From the NCBI GenBank assembly GCA_963728765.1, contig CAVSKX010000004.1, forward strand, positions 868,001-932,000: DNA of 64,000 bases, read 5' to 3'. Shown here in pieces: positions 16,050 through 24,219 of this stretch. The DNA comes from AC-32 sp963728765. Its GTDB lineage: Bacteria; Actinomycetota; Thermoleophilia; Gaiellales; Gaiellaceae. The first letter of the stretch is position 1; the number at the start of each line of letters is the position of its first letter. The translations under genes were made by a program, and so were the position numbers. The notes beneath the pieces are model-generated. The model saw nothing but the letters and a program-made list of their open reading frames with translations, did no database searches and was not told where the DNA came from.

Positions 16050-16863
16050 GCCTCTCGTCGCCGAGCCGCCGCGGCCGTTCCGGGTGGCGGCCCGCAGGAG
16101 GGAGACGTACGACACGTGGACGCTCGAGCTCGCCCCCGTCCGCGGCGGCGCCCTCGACCCGTCACCCGGGCAGTTCACGATGATCTACGCCTTCGGGGTG
16201 GGCGAAGTGCCGATCTCCGTCTCCGGACAACCCGGCGGGGCGCTCGTCCACACCGTCCGCGCAGTCGGCCCGGTGACCGAGGCGATCTGCTCCGCCGACC
16301 CGGGCGCGACTCTCGGTATCCGCGGCCCGCTCGGGAATTCCTGGCCGATCGAGACGGCCGCCGGCGCAGACGTGGTCGTCGTGGCCGGCGGGATCGGCCT
16401 CGCGCCGCTCCGTCCGGTGCTCTACCGGGCGCTCGCCGACCGTGCGGCCTACGGCCGCGTCGTGCTGCTCTACGGCAGCCGGACGCCCGCCGACCTCCTG
16501 TACACCGACGAGCTGGAGGCCTGGCGAGGCACGATCGACGTCGATCTCACGGTCGACGCTGCCGACACGAGCTGGAGCGGCAAGGTCGGCGTCGTCCCCA
16601 AGCTGATCGCGGGCGCGGAGTTCGACCCCGCCTCGGCCCACGCCTTCGTCTGCGGGCCGGAGATCATGATGCGCTTCGCCGCCCAGGCCCTGGAAGAGCG
16701 CGGCGTGCCCTCAGACAGGATCCACGTCTCGCTGGAGCGCAACATGCGGTGCGGCGTCGGCCACTGCGGCCACTGCCAGCTCGGGCCGACGCTGATCTGT
16801 CTCGACGGCCCCGTCTACACCTACGGCGAGATCGAGCCCCTCCTGGCGGTGAGGAACCTGTGA
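16033..16863 (+). CDS. hyhG: Group 3b hydrogenase FAD/NAD(P)-binding subunit
   Basis: A 276-residue flavoprotein of the ferredoxin-NADP reductase fold. An FAD domain (SPGQFTMIYAFGVGEVPISVSG) is followed by the NAD(P) loop VVAGGIGLAPLRPVLYR, VLLYGSRTPADLLY and CGPEIMM. The C-terminus has CGVGHCGHCQLGP, a 2Fe-2S site as in dihydroorotate dehydrogenase electron-transfer proteins. It links NAD(P)H to the hydrogenase. The start ATG overlaps the cNMP gene; the stop shares GTGA with the small subunit. Confidence 0.92.
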   Translation: MAAPAEPLVAEPPRPFRVAARRRETYDTWTLELAPVRGGALDPSPGQFTMIYAFGVGEVPISVSGQPGGALVHTVRAVGPVTEAICSADPGATLGIRGPLGNSWPIETAAGADVVVVAGGIGLAPLRPVLYRALADRAAYGRVVLLYGSRTPADLLYTDELEAWRGTIDVDLTVDAADTSWSGKVGVVPKLIAGAEFDPASAHAFVCGPEIMMRFAAQALEERGVPSDRIHVSLERNMRCGVGHCGHCQLGPTLICLDGPVYTYGEIEPLLAVRNL

Positions 16864-17630
16864 GCGCCGGCGGCAAGCCGACGCTCGCCGTCTGGAAGTT
16901 CGCGTCGTGCGACGGCTGCCAGCTGTCCTTGCTCGACTGCGAGGACGAGCTGCTCGGGCTCGCCGGGGAGGTCGAGATCGCGTACTTCGTCGAAGCGAGG
17001 AGGGCAACGGTCCAAGGGCCCTACGACCTCTCGCTCGTCGAGGGCTCGATCACGACGGCGCACGACGCGGAGCGGATTCGCGAGGTCCGGCGGCAGTCCC
17101 GCCATCTCGTGACGATCGGGGCCTGCGCGACAGCCGGCGGCATCCAGGCGCTGAAGAACTTCTCCGCCGTCGGCGACTTCGTCGCCGCCGTCTACGCGAC
17201 GCCGCAGTACATCTCGACGCTCGAGACGTCCACGCCGATCTCGGCGCATGTCCCCGTCGACTACGAGCTGCACGGCTGCCCGATCAACAAGCGCCAGCTG
17301 CTCGAGGTGATCACCGCCTTCCTGCACGGCAGGCGCCCGGGCATCGCCTCGACCAGCGTCTGCTTCGAGTGCAAGCGCCGCGGCACCGTGTGCGTGATGG
17401 TCGCGCACGGCACGCCGTGCCTCGGTCCGGTCACGCACGCGGGCTGCGGCGCGCTCTGCCCCTCGTACGACCGCGGCTGCTACGGCTGCTTCGGGCCGAT
17501 GGAGACACCGAACACGGTCTCGCTGACGAGGCAGTTGCGGGTGCTCGGGATGGGGGACCCGGGCGTGGAGCGTGTCTTCCGCACGTTCAACGTGGAGGCG
17601 TTCGAGGAGGAGCGGGCGGCCGATGGCTGA
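16860..17630 (+). CDS. hyhS: Group 3b [NiFe] hydrogenase small subunit
   Basis: A 256-residue small subunit that carries the electron-relay clusters. The proximal cluster motif SCDGCQLSLLDCED opens the protein, with TIGACATAGGIQ and YELHGCPINKRQ following. The later cysteines (CFECKRRGTVC, then HAGCGALCPSYDRGCYGCFG) give two more 4Fe-4S sites. No Tat signal is present, so the enzyme is cytoplasmic. The GTG start overlaps the hyhG stop, and the stop overlaps the large-subunit ATG by 8 nt. Confidence 0.95.
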   Translation: MSAGGKPTLAVWKFASCDGCQLSLLDCEDELLGLAGEVEIAYFVEARRATVQGPYDLSLVEGSITTAHDAERIREVRRQSRHLVTIGACATAGGIQALKNFSAVGDFVAAVYATPQYISTLETSTPISAHVPVDYELHGCPINKRQLLEVITAFLHGRRPGIASTSVCFECKRRGTVCVMVAHGTPCLGPVTHAGCGALCPSYDRGCYGCFGPMETPNTVSLTRQLRVLGMGDPGVERVFRTFNVEAFEEERAADG

Positions 17631-18921
17631 GCGTCGGACGAAGACGATCCGCACCGACTACCTCGCCAGGGTCGAGGGGGAAGGCGCGATGCTGGTCACG
17701 ATCGACGGCCGTGAGGTCTCCGACGTGAAGCTGAAGATCTACGAGCCTCCGCGGTTCTTCGAGGCGTTCCTGCGCGGGCGGGCCTTCACGGAGGCGCCGG
17801 ACATCACGGCGCGCATCTGCGGGATCTGCCCCGTCGCCTACCAGATGAGCGCGGTGCAGGCGATGGAGCAGATCTGCGGCGTCGAGGTCGACGGGCAGCT
17901 GCGGGCACTCCGGCGGCTCCTCTACTGCGGCGAGTGGATCGAGAGCCACGCCCTGCACGTCTTCATGCTGCACCTCCCCGATTTCCTCGGCTACGAGAGC
18001 GCCATCGAGGTGGCCCGTGACCATCCGGAGCTGGTCAACCGCGCACTCGAGCTGAAGAAGACCGGAAACGAGGTGATGACCGTTATCGGCGGCCGCGAGG
18101 TACACCCGATCAACGTCCGAGTCGGCGGCTGGTACCGCGTCCCGCGGAAGCGCGAGCTGGCGCCGCTGGTCGAGAAGCTGGAGCGGGCACGGGAGATCGC
18201 ACTCGAGGCCGTGCGCGTCACTGCGGGCCTCGACTTCCCCGACTACGACCGGGCCTACGAGCTCGTCGCGCTCTCGCAGCCCGGCGAGTACCCGATCGAT
18301 CGCGGGCGGATCGTCTCGAACCGAGGACTCGACATCGCCGTTCCCGAGTACGACGAGCACTTCGTCGAGGAGCACGTCGAGTGGTCGAACGCGCTGCACT
18401 CGTCCTTGAAGGAGCGCGGCTCGTACCTCTGCGGGCCGCTGGCGCGCTTCGCGCTCGGCTACGAGAACCTCACTCCGCTCGCGCGTGAGGCTGCCGAGGA
18501 GGCCGGGGTAGGGCCCGGCGAGCGCAATCCGTTCCGGAGCATCGTCGTCCGTTCGGTCGAGCTCGTCTACGCCGCCGACGAGGCGCTGCGGCTGCTCGCG
18601 GAGTACGAGGAGCCGGACGCGCCGGCGGTCGAGCTCGAGCCGCGGGCCGGCGTCGGCTACGGGTGTACGGAGGCGCCCCGCGGGATCCTCTACCACCGCT
18701 ACCGGGTCGACGACGAGGGCACGATCCTGGACGCGAAGATCGTGCCGCCAACGTCACAGAACCAGCGGACGATCGAGGAGGACCTGCGTGGCGTGGTCGA
18801 GCGCTCGCTCGACATCCCCGACGAGGCGCTGACGCTCCTCTGCGAGCAGACGATCCGCAACTACGACCCGTGCATCTCGTGCGCGACCCACTTCCTGAAG
18901 CTCGAGGTCGAGCGCCGCTGA
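17623..18921 (+). CDS. hyhL: Group 3b [NiFe] hydrogenase large subunit
   Basis: The 432-residue catalytic subunit. The active-site cysteines are in RICGICP (Cys66, Cys69) and DPCISCATH (Cys417, Cys420), and both CxxC pairs are intact. Only nine residues follow His423, the short tail expected to be removed by the protease encoded next. The forms of both motifs fit bidirectional NADP-linked group 3b enzymes (sulfhydrogenase type), which can oxidise or evolve H2 and in archaea also reduce sulfur. Start ATG at 17623 overlaps hyhS. Confidence 0.96.
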   Translation: MAERRTKTIRTDYLARVEGEGAMLVTIDGREVSDVKLKIYEPPRFFEAFLRGRAFTEAPDITARICGICPVAYQMSAVQAMEQICGVEVDGQLRALRRLLYCGEWIESHALHVFMLHLPDFLGYESAIEVARDHPELVNRALELKKTGNEVMTVIGGREVHPINVRVGGWYRVPRKRELAPLVEKLERAREIALEAVRVTAGLDFPDYDRAYELVALSQPGEYPIDRGRIVSNRGLDIAVPEYDEHFVEEHVEWSNALHSSLKERGSYLCGPLARFALGYENLTPLAREAAEEAGVGPGERNPFRSIVVRSVELVYAADEALRLLAEYEEPDAPAVELEPRAGVGYGCTEAPRGILYHRYRVDDEGTILDAKIVPPTSQNQRTIEEDLRGVVERSLDIPDEALTLLCEQTIRNYDPCISCATHFLKLEVERR

Positions 18922-18923
18922 GG

Positions 18924-19376
18924 GTGGTGTGCGTCGGGAACCGCTGGCGCGGCGACGACGGCGCCGGGCTCGAGGTCGCGATGCTCCTGCGGGGGACGCT
19001 CCCGGAGGAGGCAGAAGTGCTGGAGCGGGAAGGCGAGCCCACCGCGCTCATGGACGCCTGGGAGGGCGCCGAGAGCGTCTGGCTGGTGGACGCGGTCTCC
19101 TCGGCGGCGCAGGCGGGAGTCGTCCACAGGGTCGACGCCAGCGAGGAGATGCTGCCCGCGAGGGTGTTCCGCGCGTCGACGCATCACTTCGGGCTCGCGG
19201 ACGCCGTCGAGCTGGCCCGGGCCCTGGGCCGGCTGCCTCCGCACGCCATCGTCTACGGGATCGAAGGGGCGAGGTTCGACGCCGGCGCCGAGCTGACCCC
19301 GGAGGTGGCGGACGCGGTCCCTCGGGTCGCGGCTTCGATTCGGAGGGAGGTCGTCGAGTGCACGAGCAGGCGCTGA
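18924..19376 (+). CDS. Hydrogenase maturation protease
   Basis: A 150-residue HycI/HyaD-type endopeptidase that trims the large subunit after nickel insertion. It opens VVCVGNRWRGDDGAGLEVA with the family Asp, has WLVDAVSS with the second metal-binding acid, and STHHFGLADAVELAR with the metal-binding His. The start is a GTG two nt after the hyhL stop; an adjacent GTG one codon on is equally possible. Its place right after hyhL supports a dedicated protease. Confidence 0.9.
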   Translation: MVCVGNRWRGDDGAGLEVAMLLRGTLPEEAEVLEREGEPTALMDAWEGAESVWLVDAVSSAAQAGVVHRVDASEEMLPARVFRASTHHFGLADAVELARALGRLPPHAIVYGIEGARFDAGAELTPEVADAVPRVAASIRREVVECTSRR

Positions 19377-19621
19377 TGAACGACTTGATGCGCAAGATCG
19401 AAGCGGAGGCGCGCTCGGAAGGCGGGCGTCACGTCACGCGCATCCGGGTGCGGCTCGGTGCGCTTGCCCACTTCACCGCGGATCACTTCCGCGAGCACTT
19501 CGCCGACGCGTCGCGGGGAACGGTTGCAGAGGGCGCGGCGGTCGAGGTAGAGCTCGCCGCGGATCCGACCGAGAGGAACGCCCAGAGCGTCGTGCTCGAG
19601 TCGATCGAGCTCGAGCTCTAG
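19358..19621 (+). CDS. HypA-like protein lacking the zinc domain
   Basis: An 87-residue protein that starts (GTG) HEQALMNDLMRKIEAEA, the HypA N-terminus whose His2 binds nickel, and continues with VTRIRVRLGALAHFT as in HypA. HypA is normally about 113 residues with two CxxC pairs forming a zinc ribbon. Here there is no cysteine at all and the length fits loss of that domain. GGAGGGAGG precedes the start. It overlaps the protease gene by 19 nt and ends 2 nt from the convergent mini-hsp20. No hypB partner is present in this window. Confidence 0.8.
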   Translation: MHEQALMNDLMRKIEAEARSEGGRHVTRIRVRLGALAHFTADHFREHFADASRGTVAEGAAVEVELAADPTERNAQSVVLESIELEL

Positions 19622-19623
19622 CT

Positions 19624-19896
19624 CTAGGTCAGGTCCGAGACCGGCACGGCTCGTGTCTCCGTCGACACGGGGCCTTCCGTGCGCGGCGCTCGGAGCTCCA
19701 GGATGCCGTGGAACAAGCCCGCGTGCAGGCGCGCAGGATCTGCGCCCTGCGGCAGCGCGAGCTGCTGCCGGAACCCGTCCGGCCCGACCACGCGGATGAC
19801 GTCTCCGTCCACGGTGACGGCCAGCTCGCCGGCCTCGCGGGCAGGCACCTGAATCGTGACGACCATCATGTCGACCGTCTCGAGCTCTGCTGTCAT
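19624..19896 (-). CDS. Minimal Hsp20-like protein, 90 aa
   Basis: A shortened alpha-crystallin protein: VTIQVPAREAGELAVTVDGD, IRVVGPDGFRQQLALPQGADPARLHAGLFHGILELRAPR. Normal Hsp20s have 130-160 residues with an N-terminal arm; this one is almost only the core domain. The ATG overlaps the stop of the POR beta gene as ATGA and has AAGGAGGTG upstream, so it belongs to the POR operon. It may protect the oxygen-sensitive oxidoreductase or its products (inference). Confidence 0.8.
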   Translation of the reverse strand: MTAELETVDMMVVTIQVPAREAGELAVTVDGDVIRVVGPDGFRQQLALPQGADPARLHAGLFHGILELRAPRTEGPVSTETRAVPVSDLT

Positions 19897-20840
19897 GCCG
19901 GAACACCTCCTTCGCAGCGCAGGCGCAGCGCTTCCCAGTCGGCGTCGATGACCTGCTGGATCTCCTGTACCAGCCTTGCGTTCTCTGGCAGCAGGAGATG
20001 CGCGAAGCGCTTCTGCGGTCTCAGCCATTCTTCGATCGGGACGATCTCCTCCGGCTCGTAGGTGAGCCGGAACTCGCCGTCCACCACCTCGTACAGCGGC
20101 CAGAAGCAGCTCTCGACCGCGCTGTCGAGCACGTGCAGCCCGATGCGCGGCTCGTGGCCCCAGCCGAGTGGGCAATTGGTGAGGACGTTAAGGAACGCCG
20201 GCCCGTCGGCAGCAGCCGCGCGCTCGACCTTCTCGCTCAGGTCCTGCCAGTGGGAAGCCGCGGCCTGGCCGACGTACGGGACGTGGTGCGCGATCGCGAT
20301 CGCCGTCATGTCCTTGCGGCGCTGCGCCTTGCCGAAGCTCTCGGGCCCGGCCGGGGTCGTGGTGGTCGCGGCACCGAACGGCGTGGCGCCCGAACGCTGG
20401 ATGCCGGTGTTCATGTACGCCTCGTTGTCGTAACAGACGAACAGGAACCGGTGGCCGCGTTCGAAGGCGCCGGACAGCGCCTGCAGGCCGATGTCGTACG
20501 TCCCGCCGTCGCCGGCGAAGACCACGACCGCGATCTCCTGGTTCTGGGGGAGCGCATTGCGACGGCGCAGGGCGCGCTGGGCCGCCTCGACTCCGCTCGC
20601 CACCGCGGCGGCGTTCTCGAACGCCACGTGCATCCAGGGAACATTCCACGCCGTCGTCGGGAACCTCGTCGTCGCGACTTCGAGGCACCCCGTTGCGTTC
20701 ACGACGACGACGGGCTCCTCGAAGGTGTTCAGCACGGTTCGCACGACGGCGGGGATCCCGCAGCCCTGACAGAGGGAGTGCCCTCCGGCGAGCGGAGGCA
20801 CGCCGTGCTCTCGCCGGGCCAGGTCCTTCAGACGAGACAT
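19893..20840 (-). CDS. porB: Pyruvate:ferredoxin oxidoreductase beta subunit
   Basis: The 315-residue thiamine-diphosphate subunit of a four-subunit POR/VOR-type enzyme. It has SLCQGCGIP and NATGCLE cysteines for a 4Fe-4S centre, the TPP motif GDGGTYDIGLQALSGAFERG ending in CYDNEAYMNTGIQRSG, and a later TNCPLGW. Archaeal-type porB genes have the same layout. It starts inside the last codons of porA (13-nt overlap). Converts pyruvate and CoA to acetyl-CoA, CO2 and reduced ferredoxin; a related 2-oxoacid is possible. Confidence 0.93.
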   Translation of the reverse strand: MSRLKDLARREHGVPPLAGGHSLCQGCGIPAVVRTVLNTFEEPVVVVNATGCLEVATTRFPTTAWNVPWMHVAFENAAAVASGVEAAQRALRRRNALPQNQEIAVVVFAGDGGTYDIGLQALSGAFERGHRFLFVCYDNEAYMNTGIQRSGATPFGAATTTTPAGPESFGKAQRRKDMTAIAIAHHVPYVGQAAASHWQDLSEKVERAAAADGPAFLNVLTNCPLGWGHEPRIGLHVLDSAVESCFWPLYEVVDGEFRLTYEPEEIVPIEEWLRPQKRFAHLLLPENARLVQEIQQVIDADWEALRLRCEGGVPA

Positions 20841-21988
20841 GGCTCACCTCGCAGACCGATGTAGACAGGTGCTCGGCCGGAGAACACGTCGCGAACGTCC
20901 TCGGGATGCAGGTCGCGCCCGCCGAGCCCGTAGACGTGGCCGAAGACGTCGACTGCCCGTCCGCTCACCGCGGCCGTGACCTCGGCGAGCAGCGGCGCCG
21001 CGCCGCCGGGGGAGGCCGCGCGGTCGAGCACGATCACGGCGCTGACATTCCGGAGGAGCGCGTTCACCTGTGCCGCGGGGAACGGCCGGAACGAGACGAT
21101 TTTGAGCAGGCCGACGGGGTCACCCTCGGCTCGGAGCTCGTCGACGACGTCCTTGACGGTGCCCGCGGAGGAGCCGAGCGCGACGACCACTCGCTCGGCG
21201 CCGTCGAGGCGGTAGCCCTCGAACGAGCCGTAGCTGCGTCCCGCGAGCGGCTCGAAGTCGAGCGCGATCTCCGGCAACACCTCGAGCGCTCGCTCGAGTG
21301 CGGAGATCTGCTGCCGCCGGAGCTCGAAGTAGTAATCAGGCATCGCGAACGGGCCGTGCGAAGCCGGACGCCCGACGTCGAGCAGCGGACGAGAGACCTC
21401 GTACTCACCCACGAAGGCCGAGACGTCGGCGTCGGCGAGCAGCGCAACCGGCTCGGCCGAGTGCGTGATCGTGAAGCCGTCCTGGCAGACGAGCACCGGA
21501 AGCAGCACGTCGGGATGCTCAGCCAGGCGCGTCCCCAAGATGGTCAGGTCGTATGCCTCCTGCGCGTTCTCCGCGAAGAGCTGGACGACCCCGGAGTCGC
21601 GGATCAGCATCGAGTCCGAGTGGTCGCAGTGGATGTTGATCGGCCCCGAGAGGGCGCGGTTGCCGAGCGCCATCACGATCGGAGCCCGCATCGCGGCCGC
21701 GATGTAGACCACCTCGGCCATCAGTGCCAGGCCCTGCGAGGAGGTGGCCGTCATCGTCCGCGCCCCGGCGAGCGCCGAGCCGATCGCCGCGCTCATCGCC
21801 GAGTGCTCCGATTCGACGTCGACGAGCTCGCCGTGCGCTTTCCCGTCCGCCACGAACTTGGCAAAGCCCTGGATGATCGGCGTCTGCGGCGTGATCGGGT
21901 AGACGGGGACGACGTCCGGGTCGATCTGGCGCATCGCCTCGGCGACGGCCTCCCCGCCGGTGAGCAGCTCGAGCTCGCGCACGTTCAC
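20828..21988 (-). CDS. porA: Pyruvate:ferredoxin oxidoreductase alpha subunit
   Basis: A 386-residue alpha subunit. It opens with LLTGGEAVAEAMRQIDPDVVPVYPITPQTPI, the conserved YPITP motif, followed by ESEHSAMSAAIGSALAGARTMTATSSQGL, which is the family's E/SEHSA and SSQGL region, and a C-terminal PFPAAQVNALL segment. The GTG start shares GTGA with the porD stop. Confidence 0.94.
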   Translation of the reverse strand: MNVRELELLTGGEAVAEAMRQIDPDVVPVYPITPQTPIIQGFAKFVADGKAHGELVDVESEHSAMSAAIGSALAGARTMTATSSQGLALMAEVVYIAAAMRAPIVMALGNRALSGPINIHCDHSDSMLIRDSGVVQLFAENAQEAYDLTILGTRLAEHPDVLLPVLVCQDGFTITHSAEPVALLADADVSAFVGEYEVSRPLLDVGRPASHGPFAMPDYYFELRRQQISALERALEVLPEIALDFEPLAGRSYGSFEGYRLDGAERVVVALGSSAGTVKDVVDELRAEGDPVGLLKIVSFRPFPAAQVNALLRNVSAVIVLDRAASPGGAAPLLAEVTAAVSGRAVDVFGHVYGLGGRDLHPEDVRDVFSGRAPVYIGLRGEPCLV

Positions 21989-22275
21989 GGGGTCGCCTCC
22001 TCCGCCACCATCGAGATGGCGTCGACCGGACAGATCTCCGCACAGATCTCGCAGCCTTTGCAGTGCGCGAGGTCGAAGCCCGTGAAGGCGGTTCCGTCGA
22101 GCAGCACGGCCGAGTCGGGGCAGTAGATCCAGCACAGCAGGCAGTTCACGCAGCGCGAGAGCTCGACCTCCGGCTTGAGGCCGGTGCGCCAGCCGCCGGT
22201 CTCGGGGCGGACGGTGGTGGCGGGATCGACGGCACCCGCCAGCGGCAGCTCCTGCCACGAGCTCAGTGGAGACAT
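21985..22275 (-). CDS. porD: Pyruvate:ferredoxin oxidoreductase delta (ferredoxin) subunit
   Basis: A 96-residue 2[4Fe-4S] ferredoxin subunit. The two cluster motifs are CVNCLLCWIYCP and CKGCEICAEICP, each followed by the expected aliphatic residues. An upstream GGAGGG serves the ATG, which overlaps the porG stop by 13 nt. It passes electrons from the TPP site to free ferredoxin or to the flavoprotein encoded first in the operon. Confidence 0.93.
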   Translation of the reverse strand: MSPLSSWQELPLAGAVDPATTVRPETGGWRTGLKPEVELSRCVNCLLCWIYCPDSAVLLDGTAFTGFDLAHCKGCEICAEICPVDAISMVAEEATP

Positions 22276-22799
22276 CGGTAGCCCTCCTCGATCGCCTCGC
22301 GGACCGCGGTTGCATCCACCTTCCGGCCGAGGACCTGGACCGCCGCGTCCTGGATCGCCTCGAGCGGGGGCTCGCCAAGCGCGGCCCCGACGGCTCCGAG
22401 CATCGTGACGTTCACGAAGCCCGACCCACGCTCGCTCGCGAGTCGCGACGCGGGGACGCAGAGGACACGCTCGGCGACCATGCCGGCAGGGGGCTGCTCT
22501 GCGTTGAGCACCACCACGCCGTCCTCGACAAGCCCGTCGGTCACCGCCGCGTCGCCCATCAGGGACGGCTCCAGCACGATCACCGCGTCCGGATGCTCGA
22601 TCGCGTCGTGTCGCCGGATCGGCCGGTCGGAGCTGCGCGTGTAGGCCCGCAGCGGCGCCCCGCGGCGCTCCGGCCCGTACTCGGGAAACGCCTGCACGAA
22701 CCGGCCGGAGCGCAGCAGGGCCAGGGCCAGAATCTGTGACGCGGTCTTCGCGCCCTGCCCAGCGCGAGCGTGCCAGCGGATCTCGGTCAGCCCGTTCAT
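22263..22799 (-). CDS. porG: Pyruvate:ferredoxin oxidoreductase gamma subunit
   Basis: A 178-residue gamma subunit with EIRWHARAGQGAKTASQILA at the N-terminus and AFPEYGPERRGAPLRAYTR, both typical of POR/VOR gamma chains. The ATG at 22797-22799 overlaps the stop of the preceding flavoprotein as ATGA; a GTG three codons earlier is less likely. Confidence 0.93.
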   Translation of the reverse strand: MNGLTEIRWHARAGQGAKTASQILALALLRSGRFVQAFPEYGPERRGAPLRAYTRSSDRPIRRHDAIEHPDAVIVLEPSLMGDAAVTDGLVEDGVVVLNAEQPPAGMVAERVLCVPASRLASERGSGFVNVTMLGAVGAALGEPPLEAIQDAAVQVLGRKVDATAVREAIEEGYRCLH

Positions 22800-24115
22800 C
22801 GCAGCCACTCGTCAATCGCCTGCGCGGCGCGCTTCGCGTCGCGGACGGCCTCGACCACGCTGGCGCCGCCGTTGATCAGGTCGCCGCCGGCGAAGAACTT
22901 GGTGTTCGACGTCTGCCCGGTCGCCGGATCGACCTTCACGAGCCCGCCGTCGTCCAGCGCGAGCCCGCGGATCCAGTCCCCGAGCTCGCGGCGCGGCTGC
23001 TGGCCGATCGCCTTCACGGCCGTGTCGGCCGAGAGCGTGAAGCTGCTGTTCGGAACCGGCTCCGGGCGGCGCCTTCCGCTTGCGTCGGGCTCGCCGAGCG
23101 ACATTCGCCGGCACTCGACCGCTTCGAGCCGGTCCGAGCCCAGGAACCGCACTGGATCGGCAAGAAACTGGAAACGCACTCCCTCGGCGCGCGCCTCGTC
23201 GACCTCGTGCGGATACGCGGGCATCTCGGCTTCGCTTCGCCGGTAGACGAGTGTGACGGCGGTCGCGCCGAGCCGCAGCGCCTCGCGCGCGACGTCGATG
23301 GCCGTGTTGCCGCCGCCCACGACGACGACATGCCGCCCGACCGACGGCGGCGCTCCCGTCTTCAGCGCCTCGATGAAGGGCAGCGACTCCCAGACCCCCG
23401 CCAGGTCGTCGCCGGGGTAGGCGACCGCGGTGTCAGGGCCCAGTCCGAGCCCGAGGAAGACCGCGTCTGCCTCTGCTGTGATCGATGCCAGCTGCTCGGA
23501 GTCGATGTGCGTGCCGAGCCGAAACTCGACGCCGATCTTCGCGAGCGCAGCTGCCTCGTCCGGGAGCGGCTCGCGAACCTGGCGGTACGGCGCGATCGCG
23601 TAGCGAACGAGGCCGCCCACCTCGTCGCGCTCGTCGAAGACGGTGACGGCGTAGCCGAGCGCAGCGAGCTCGCCGGCGCACACGAGCCCGGCGGGGCCCG
23701 CACCGACCACCGCCACCCGCCGCCCGTTCCAGAGGGCCGGGGGGCGAATCTCCGCGCCGTCGGCGAGCGCGCGGTCGGTCGCGTAGCGCTGGAGGGCGCC
23801 GATCTGGATCGGCCGACGGCCGACGTCGGCGAGGATGCAGGCGCCCTCGCACAGGACCTCGGTCGGGCAGACGCGCGCACACGTCGCACCGAGCAGGTTC
23901 TCGGCGAAGATCGTCTCAGCCGCGGCCTCGACGTCGTCGTCGGCGATCGCTGCGACGAACCCGGCGACGTCGACATCTGCCGGACACGCAACGGTGCACG
24001 GCGCCGTCGCGTACGGGCCGCCGCACTCGAGACAGCGGTCCGCCTCGAGGAGCGCCTCCCCCCGCTCGAGCGGGGGGTGCAGCTCCTCGGGGAGCCTCTC
24101 CGTCGCGTTGATCAT
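22796..24115 (-). CDS. SudA/NfnB/GltD-family FAD-NAD(P) oxidoreductase
   Basis: A 439-residue glutamate-synthase-small-chain-type flavoprotein. Two N-terminal 4Fe-4S motifs (CLECGGPYATAPCTVACP, then CARVCPTEVLCEGAC) precede the FAD loop AVVGAGPAGLVCAGELA, the NAD(P) loop VVVVGGGNTAIDVAREALRLG and the C-terminal AIGQQP..FFAGGDLINGGAS. As first gene of the por operon it probably moves electrons between ferredoxin and NAD(P)H rather than making glutamate. The ATG at 24113-24115 lacks a strong ribosome site; an ATG 13 codons upstream is possible. Confidence 0.88.
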   Translation of the reverse strand: MINATERLPEELHPPLERGEALLEADRCLECGGPYATAPCTVACPADVDVAGFVAAIADDDVEAAAETIFAENLLGATCARVCPTEVLCEGACILADVGRRPIQIGALQRYATDRALADGAEIRPPALWNGRRVAVVGAGPAGLVCAGELAALGYAVTVFDERDEVGGLVRYAIAPYRQVREPLPDEAAALAKIGVEFRLGTHIDSEQLASITAEADAVFLGLGLGPDTAVAYPGDDLAGVWESLPFIEALKTGAPPSVGRHVVVVGGGNTAIDVAREALRLGATAVTLVYRRSEAEMPAYPHEVDEARAEGVRFQFLADPVRFLGSDRLEAVECRRMSLGEPDASGRRRPEPVPNSSFTLSADTAVKAIGQQPRRELGDWIRGLALDDGGLVKVDPATGQTSNTKFFAGGDLINGGASVVEAVRDAKRAAQAIDEWLR

Positions 24116-24124
24116 CACACCGCA

Positions 24125-24138
24125 ACTTTGGCTCCGTA
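24125..24138. repeat. ACTTTGG-CTCCGTA motif, copy 1
   Basis: An AT-richer 14-mer just upstream of the por-operon flavoprotein. It recurs with one inserted T at 26353-26367 in the same orientation. It may be a shared regulator site; two copies only. Confidence 0.3.
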
Positions 24139-24219
24139 TGGCGGTTGCGAGCATCAGGGGACGGGCTGAGCACGCGTGCGGCTTTTCCGCATACAGGTTG
24201 CGGTTCGATCGCCGCGCGG

